Part shown: one piece after another, positions 60,002 through 64,000 of the stretch | Position numbering within the stretch: the stretch's first letter is position 1 | Layout: every line of letters begins with the position of its first letter | DNA from: Peromyscus leucopus | Taxonomy: Eukaryota > Chordata > Mammalia > Rodentia > Cricetidae | NCBI RefSeq assembly: GCF_004664715.2 | Contig: NC_051072.1 | Location: 39,556,142-39,620,141, forward strand | DNA: 64,000 nucleotides | Direction of reading: 5' to 3' | Notes under the pieces: model-generated | Seen by the model: the letters and a program-made list of their open reading frames with translations, nothing else | Database searches by the model: none | Told to the model about the DNA's origin: nothing | Program-made: the position numbers and the translations under genes

Positions 60002-60040
60002 GAGGGGGAGGGGGAGGGGGAAGCAAAAGGGGTGGGGGAA
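60002..60040 (+). repeat. G-rich tract, G-quadruplex motif
   Basis: Three GGGGG runs separated by single A, then GGGG and GGGGG runs a few bases on: a textbook four-tract G4 pattern on the plus strand. Confidence 0.8.
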
Positions 60041-60785
60041 TCATCCATTCAGGATTCAGAACAAGGCTGGGAACAATGGCAGATTCAGTAGGAATGGGGC
60101 CCTCACAGACTGGGGGAACACGCATGCACAGACCACCCAGAGATATGTAGGGGTGATCCATGGTCTCGCATCCTGAGGTTTAGCCTTGTTCTTGTTTTGT
60201 CCTCCCTGAGGTCAGAATGACTTGCGTAGAGCCTCTGAACACTGTCTGTGCAACCCATGGCTCTTCTTTGGGTTTTCAGAGTCCTAGGGACCCAAACATC
60301 ACTCTCTCTCCAGCTTGGAACACTGAAGATGATGTGCCACAGACTCTCTCCAACATCCAATGGGAGCAGTTCCCAGCATTCAGCACATCTTTACATGACA
60401 GAAGAGGGCGATGGATGCCCTGACTTCTATGATTCTCACATGGGATAGAGCATATTCTTGCATAAAATACGTGTCTAAACATAAACGTATGCTATGTATG
60501 AAAACCAATAAATTTTCACAAAGTTAAACACACAGAGATAAGCAAGACTTGATTGAGAAACAACAGAATTACTATCCAGAATCCCCCAGGAGCCTACTTC
60601 TACTTATTAACCCAAGGGACTTGCTATTAAAGTACTAATCCTAAAATTAGGGGTTATTGCCTATTTTAAGCTTTATGTAAATGAAGTCATAATACTAGGA
60701 CTCTTGTGTACGTGTCTTTAGGTATATGACAACTGTGATATGTAACTTTGGTGTTGCCTGTAAGTATGATTTATTCATTCTGTGG
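60041..60785. other. Unique or unnamed sequence
   Basis: No exon or repeat recognised. Confidence 0.35.
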
Positions 60786-61396
60786 TTGTATATGGTGTTT
60801 GCAGTAGATAGTGGTGAATACAGAGACCCACAACTAGCCAAGGTACAGAGACTAAGACAGAGACAGCAGAATGCTCAGCCCTAAATGGAACACATAAACT
60901 TCAATCCCTCTCCCAAGGCTCAGGGATCATTACATAAGAAAGAGGCCAGAAAGAATCTAAGAGCCGGAGGGTGGATAACCACAGGGAGACATTATCTTCT
61001 GGATACCATGGGGAAATGCATACATAAGCTCATCATAGAATGTACAAAATCTCTGTTAGCCCAAGTCATACCAAATCCCAGCAAGGAGACAGGAGCTGGG
61101 CACACAGTCTGTCCCAAACCCATGGAGCTACTGGCATTTATTAGCTCTGGGATTCTTATTTCTGTAAGAATGTAGTCCCTGGTAAGTCAATAACTCTCCA
61201 GCATAAACCTGTACATCGAGGAACATTTAGATGGCACAAATTGCTTTTGAAGAATTTTTAAAGACTTACACAATTGGGAGGGTAGGGAAGAGGGCTAAGA
61301 ATTGGGGAAAAATTATGGGAGGAGTAATATGAACAAAATACAGTATATGACATTTTAAAGAACTAAAAATAAAATGAGAAAAAAATAAAATAGTTC
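60786..61396 (+). mobile_element. L1 3'UTR with A-rich 3' end
   Basis: acccacaactagccaaggta, gctcagccctaaatggaaca, cccaaggctcagggatcatt, gccagaaagaatctaagagc, and the terminal tatgggaggagtaatatgaa then aaataaaatgagaaaaaa give the complete rodent L1 3'UTR order. It is 5' truncated and non-coding. Confidence 0.85.
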
Positions 61397-61699
61397 TGAT
61401 GACATAACATTACCTTGCAAGTACCTGTGTATGCTTCCCTGTCTAGGCAGCTTGTGGGTGTAATTTGGAACTCCAAAATATACAGACTATAATATTTAGC
61501 TCCTCAAATGTAACCATAGTTCATAACCTCACAAATTCCCCAAACATCCCTGCTCCAACCCTCACCCTAGTCCTAAGCCCAAAGCTCTTGGGTTGGGTTG
61601 GTAAATACGAGTTTTCATGAGATTCTCAGATGATTCATGGCAATGATTCATTAACCAACTCCTGCTTCATACTCTTATTTCCTCTGTTAACTTCTTAGG

Positions 61700-61902
61700 G
61701 AAGATTCTATTTTGAATTTGTGTGTATTTGTCTCTGTGTGTAGACCACTTGTGTGCAGGTGCCCATGGAGGCAGAAGGCAGCCTAGGGGACCCTTCTGGA
61801 TTTTCAGGCAGTTGTCTGCTGCTTTACATGGGTGCTCATCAAACCTGAGTCTGCAGGGAAATGAGTGGATGCTCTTGACCACTGAGACATCTCTCCAGCT
61901 CC
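61700..61902 (-). mobile_element. B3-type SINE
   Basis: ttgtgtgcaggtgcccatgg, gaggcagaaggcagcctagg, gtctgctgctttacatgggt, and actgagacatctctccagct in antisense order. Confidence 0.85.
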
Positions 61903-63380
61903 TTGTCAACCTTCTAATACCGATTTCATATATCAACTGAATAGTGTAGGTCAGTCACCTGTCGGTGGTGGGAGTGGGAAAGAGATGTTAGATTTTACAG
62001 AGGTGTGAAAGACATCCATTGAGGATGCCATGGTGAATACCGAGTGCATGGCTGCCGTTTGGAATACTTCTCAGCTTGGTGACATGTGGGAAGGCTGTGG
62101 TTCTTTCTCAGCAACCATCTCTACATGTCTAGACCATGATCCCTCATTAGCAGATCTCTCTCATTTTAAGGCAGGGTGTTCTAACTCATTGGCTCCTAAA
62201 GTTCATTATTTAACTTAGTGTTTACTTTGTTTCCCAGACTTCAATCTTCAGTCCCTAGAATTTTGCTTAGAGCCTTTGATCTATTCCGCAAGGCAAGAGT
62301 TTTTTTTTTTTTTCTTCACAGAGCCTGGCAGTACACAGGAACACCTGGAAATTAAAAAAAAAAAAAAAAACTTTCCCAAGCCTGGGCACCATTCCAGCCA
62401 TTTAAACCTTCATGTTGTTATGCTATCTGACATGTGCATGTTTAGAAAGTCCTGGAAAAAGATACCTTTCCATTATTCCTCTTATAAAGAAAAAAACTTC
62501 AGAGAACACATTCCTCTCAATAACTAGAGACTGCTGATCATTCCTTTAACAATTTTATGCCATTAAATAGACATTGTTTATGAATATAAAGTCATGAAGT
62601 TGCTTCAAACTCCCATCATCTCGTTCACTGGGGGAGTGGTCCTCCTTCTGTTGGGGGAGGGCGTTCTGGCAGCAATGACGTGTCTGCCCACACCCTGTAA
62701 TTCAGAGGCTCAATGTGTGCATTCTTTATGGGTGCCAGAAATTAAAAGCTTAAAACTTAAGTGTAGTGACTTACTCTTGTCTCCAAGCTATTGAGTTGGC
62801 TGTGGCAGATGACACCATTCACTGCTGGTAAGGAACAGGCTTAGAGATATTTGGATGAGGTTTGAAAAACATTTGTCAAGGTTATTCCTAGTTTAGAAAT
62901 TTTACATAGAGCACTGCCATTTTCAAAATCACTGTAAGTCACATCAAGGAACTAATATGATCCCTGTAAGTTGGGGGACCTTAGTGTAGTGTTTCTAAGC
63001 AATAAGTATGAAGACATCGATTTTAGGAGTGGGAAAACTTAAGACCAGATCTACAAACTTTGAATTGCTAATTGCCTGCTTGCTTGGTATAGGCTTATTT
63101 GCACAGGTGGACAGAGTGTTCACATTTAGTCACTCATCTGTAGATGAGTGCTGTATTGTGTTTTCCACCATTGAGGAAGGAACAGCTCTTCCTTCTCCTG
63201 AGAGGCTTGCTCCAGGAACCAAGGAGAGAATTTTCCCCAAGCCAGGGCCGTCCCTCATAAACCCCAGATGTCCACGGCACAGTGTTTGCCTAGAATCTCT
63301 GCAATATGTTCATATGCTTTCAATCATCTCTCCACTTCCAGGATACACAATAGAGGGCTGTGCAAGCAGTTGGTGTATTG
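61903..63380. other. Mostly unique sequence
   Basis: A T run of 14 (62300-62313) and an A run of 17 (62354-62370) lie 40 bp apart as a potential hairpin. A 136-codon frame at 63008-63418 ends inside a DNA transposon and is not a gene. Confidence 0.45.
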
Positions 63381-63567
63381 CCATGGTTCTCAACCTTCCT
63401 AATGCTGTGACCCTTTAATATAGTTCCTCATGTTGAGGTGACACCCAACTGTAAAATTATCCCATTGCTACTTCACAACTGTGATTTTCCTACTGCTATG
63501 AATCGTAATGTGAATACGTGATCTGAGACTCTGCTGGAGATTATGGCCCACAAGCTGAGAACTGCTG
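63381..63567 (+). mobile_element. URR1 non-autonomous hAT-Charlie DNA transposon
   Basis: catggttctcaaccttccta, atgctgtgaccctttaatat, ttgctacttcacaactgtga, tgctatgaatcgtaatgtga, and the terminal agctgagaactgctg keep URR1 order with imperfect inverted ends. Flanks gtgtattg and gtttacag share 5 of 8 bases. Confidence 0.88.
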
Positions 63568-63894
63568 GTTTACAGAGTGACCACAAGAGAACACGTGCGC
63601 TCGATGCACATGTTATTTCCTTCCTATAGTTCCTACGCCTGAGTTTTTAAATCTGCCTGTACAGTGACACACAGCTGTCTATCACCTAGAGCCAGGGGCA
63701 GGTCTTTGGCCAGAGAGTATCTGGGACTGTGATAAATGTGAAAGGGTCCTGTTGTTATTATGAAGATTATTCATGTTGTAAATATACATCCTTTTTGGAG
63801 GACATGAAAAGGAATTCACAGAAATCATGTGGATTCCTAGGTGACTATTATTCTTTGCAACTGAAAATAATTTTCTTTATTTTTATTTACTTGT

Positions 63895-64000
63895 TTGTTT
63901 ATTTTGATTTTTCAAGACAGGGTTTTTCTGTATAACACTTTATAGACCAGGCTGGCCTTGAACACACAGAGATCTATCTGCCTCTGCCTCCAGAGTGCTG
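63895..64000 (-). mobile_element. B1 SINE, cut by the window end
   Basis: ttcaagacagggtttttctg, agaccaggctggccttgaac and tctgcctctgcctccagagt: an antisense B1 that continues past the window. Confidence 0.93.

Noticed and set aside
63008..63418. 136-codon plus-strand open frame
   Set aside because: Its end runs into a URR1 transposon, and no domain or homologue was recognised.
1..64000. Other Pde4d alternative first exons or shared UCR/catalytic exons
   Set aside because: I looked for the short N-termini of other PDE4D isoforms and for UCR1-type peptides and saw none. Very short exons could have been missed by eye.
1..64000. CRISPR array, operons or other prokaryotic or phage-type systems
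   Set aside because: Regular repeats are eukaryotic microsatellites and SINEs, and there are no spaced direct repeats or compact gene clusters.

Overview
The window is rodent nuclear genomic DNA, about 64 kb of AT-rich intronic sequence. It is packed with rodent-specific SINEs (B1, B2, B3, B4/RSINE1, ID-like), rodent L1 3' ends, LTRs and long simple repeats. The B1 copies at 13271-13427 and 58728-58862 carry 'tttggagcct' and 'tttgcacctttcctgg' variants that I associate from memory with cricetid rodents (hamsters, voles, deer mice) rather than Mus or Rattus. That placement is inference.

The only protein-coding sequence I can support is one exon on the minus strand, 25217-25482. It is the isoform-specific first coding exon of Pde4d, long form PDE4D5. 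It encodes 88 residues plus two bases of a split codon and ends in a canonical gtaagg donor. 5' of it on the minus strand (25483-25860) is a moderately GC-rich 5'UTR/promoter block with a GC box, a TGACGT half-CRE, an inverted CCAAT box and two upstream ATGs. A 77-bp (CT)n tract lies about 620 bp upstream of the start codon.

Positions 1-25210 are the 5' part of the intron that follows this exon. Positions 25860-64000 lie upstream, and in transcripts started from more distal Pde4d promoters they would be intron. No second exon was recognised.

Layout. 1-5 kb: a solo LTR with a near-perfect 6-bp target duplication, two L1 pieces, a B2 and an antisense L1 3'UTR. 5-25 kb: mostly single-copy AT-rich intron with scattered B1/B2, one URR1 DNA transposon, and MIR and L2 relics. 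25-32 kb: the Pde4d5 promoter/exon, then B2, B4, B3 and many microsatellites. 32-46 kb: the most repeat-poor part, including candidate conserved non-coding sequence around 32.6 kb and a MaLR-type LTR at 35.4 kb. 46-64 kb: a U2 snRNA pseudogene fragment, MIRs, a MaLR LTR, two more LTRs, L1 3' ends, several B1s and a second URR1.

I found no CRISPR array, operon or other prokaryote-type system, and nothing I would call a new biological system. The notable signals are the PDE4D5 exon and its promoter, several datable transposon insertions, and some candidate regulatory or structural DNA.
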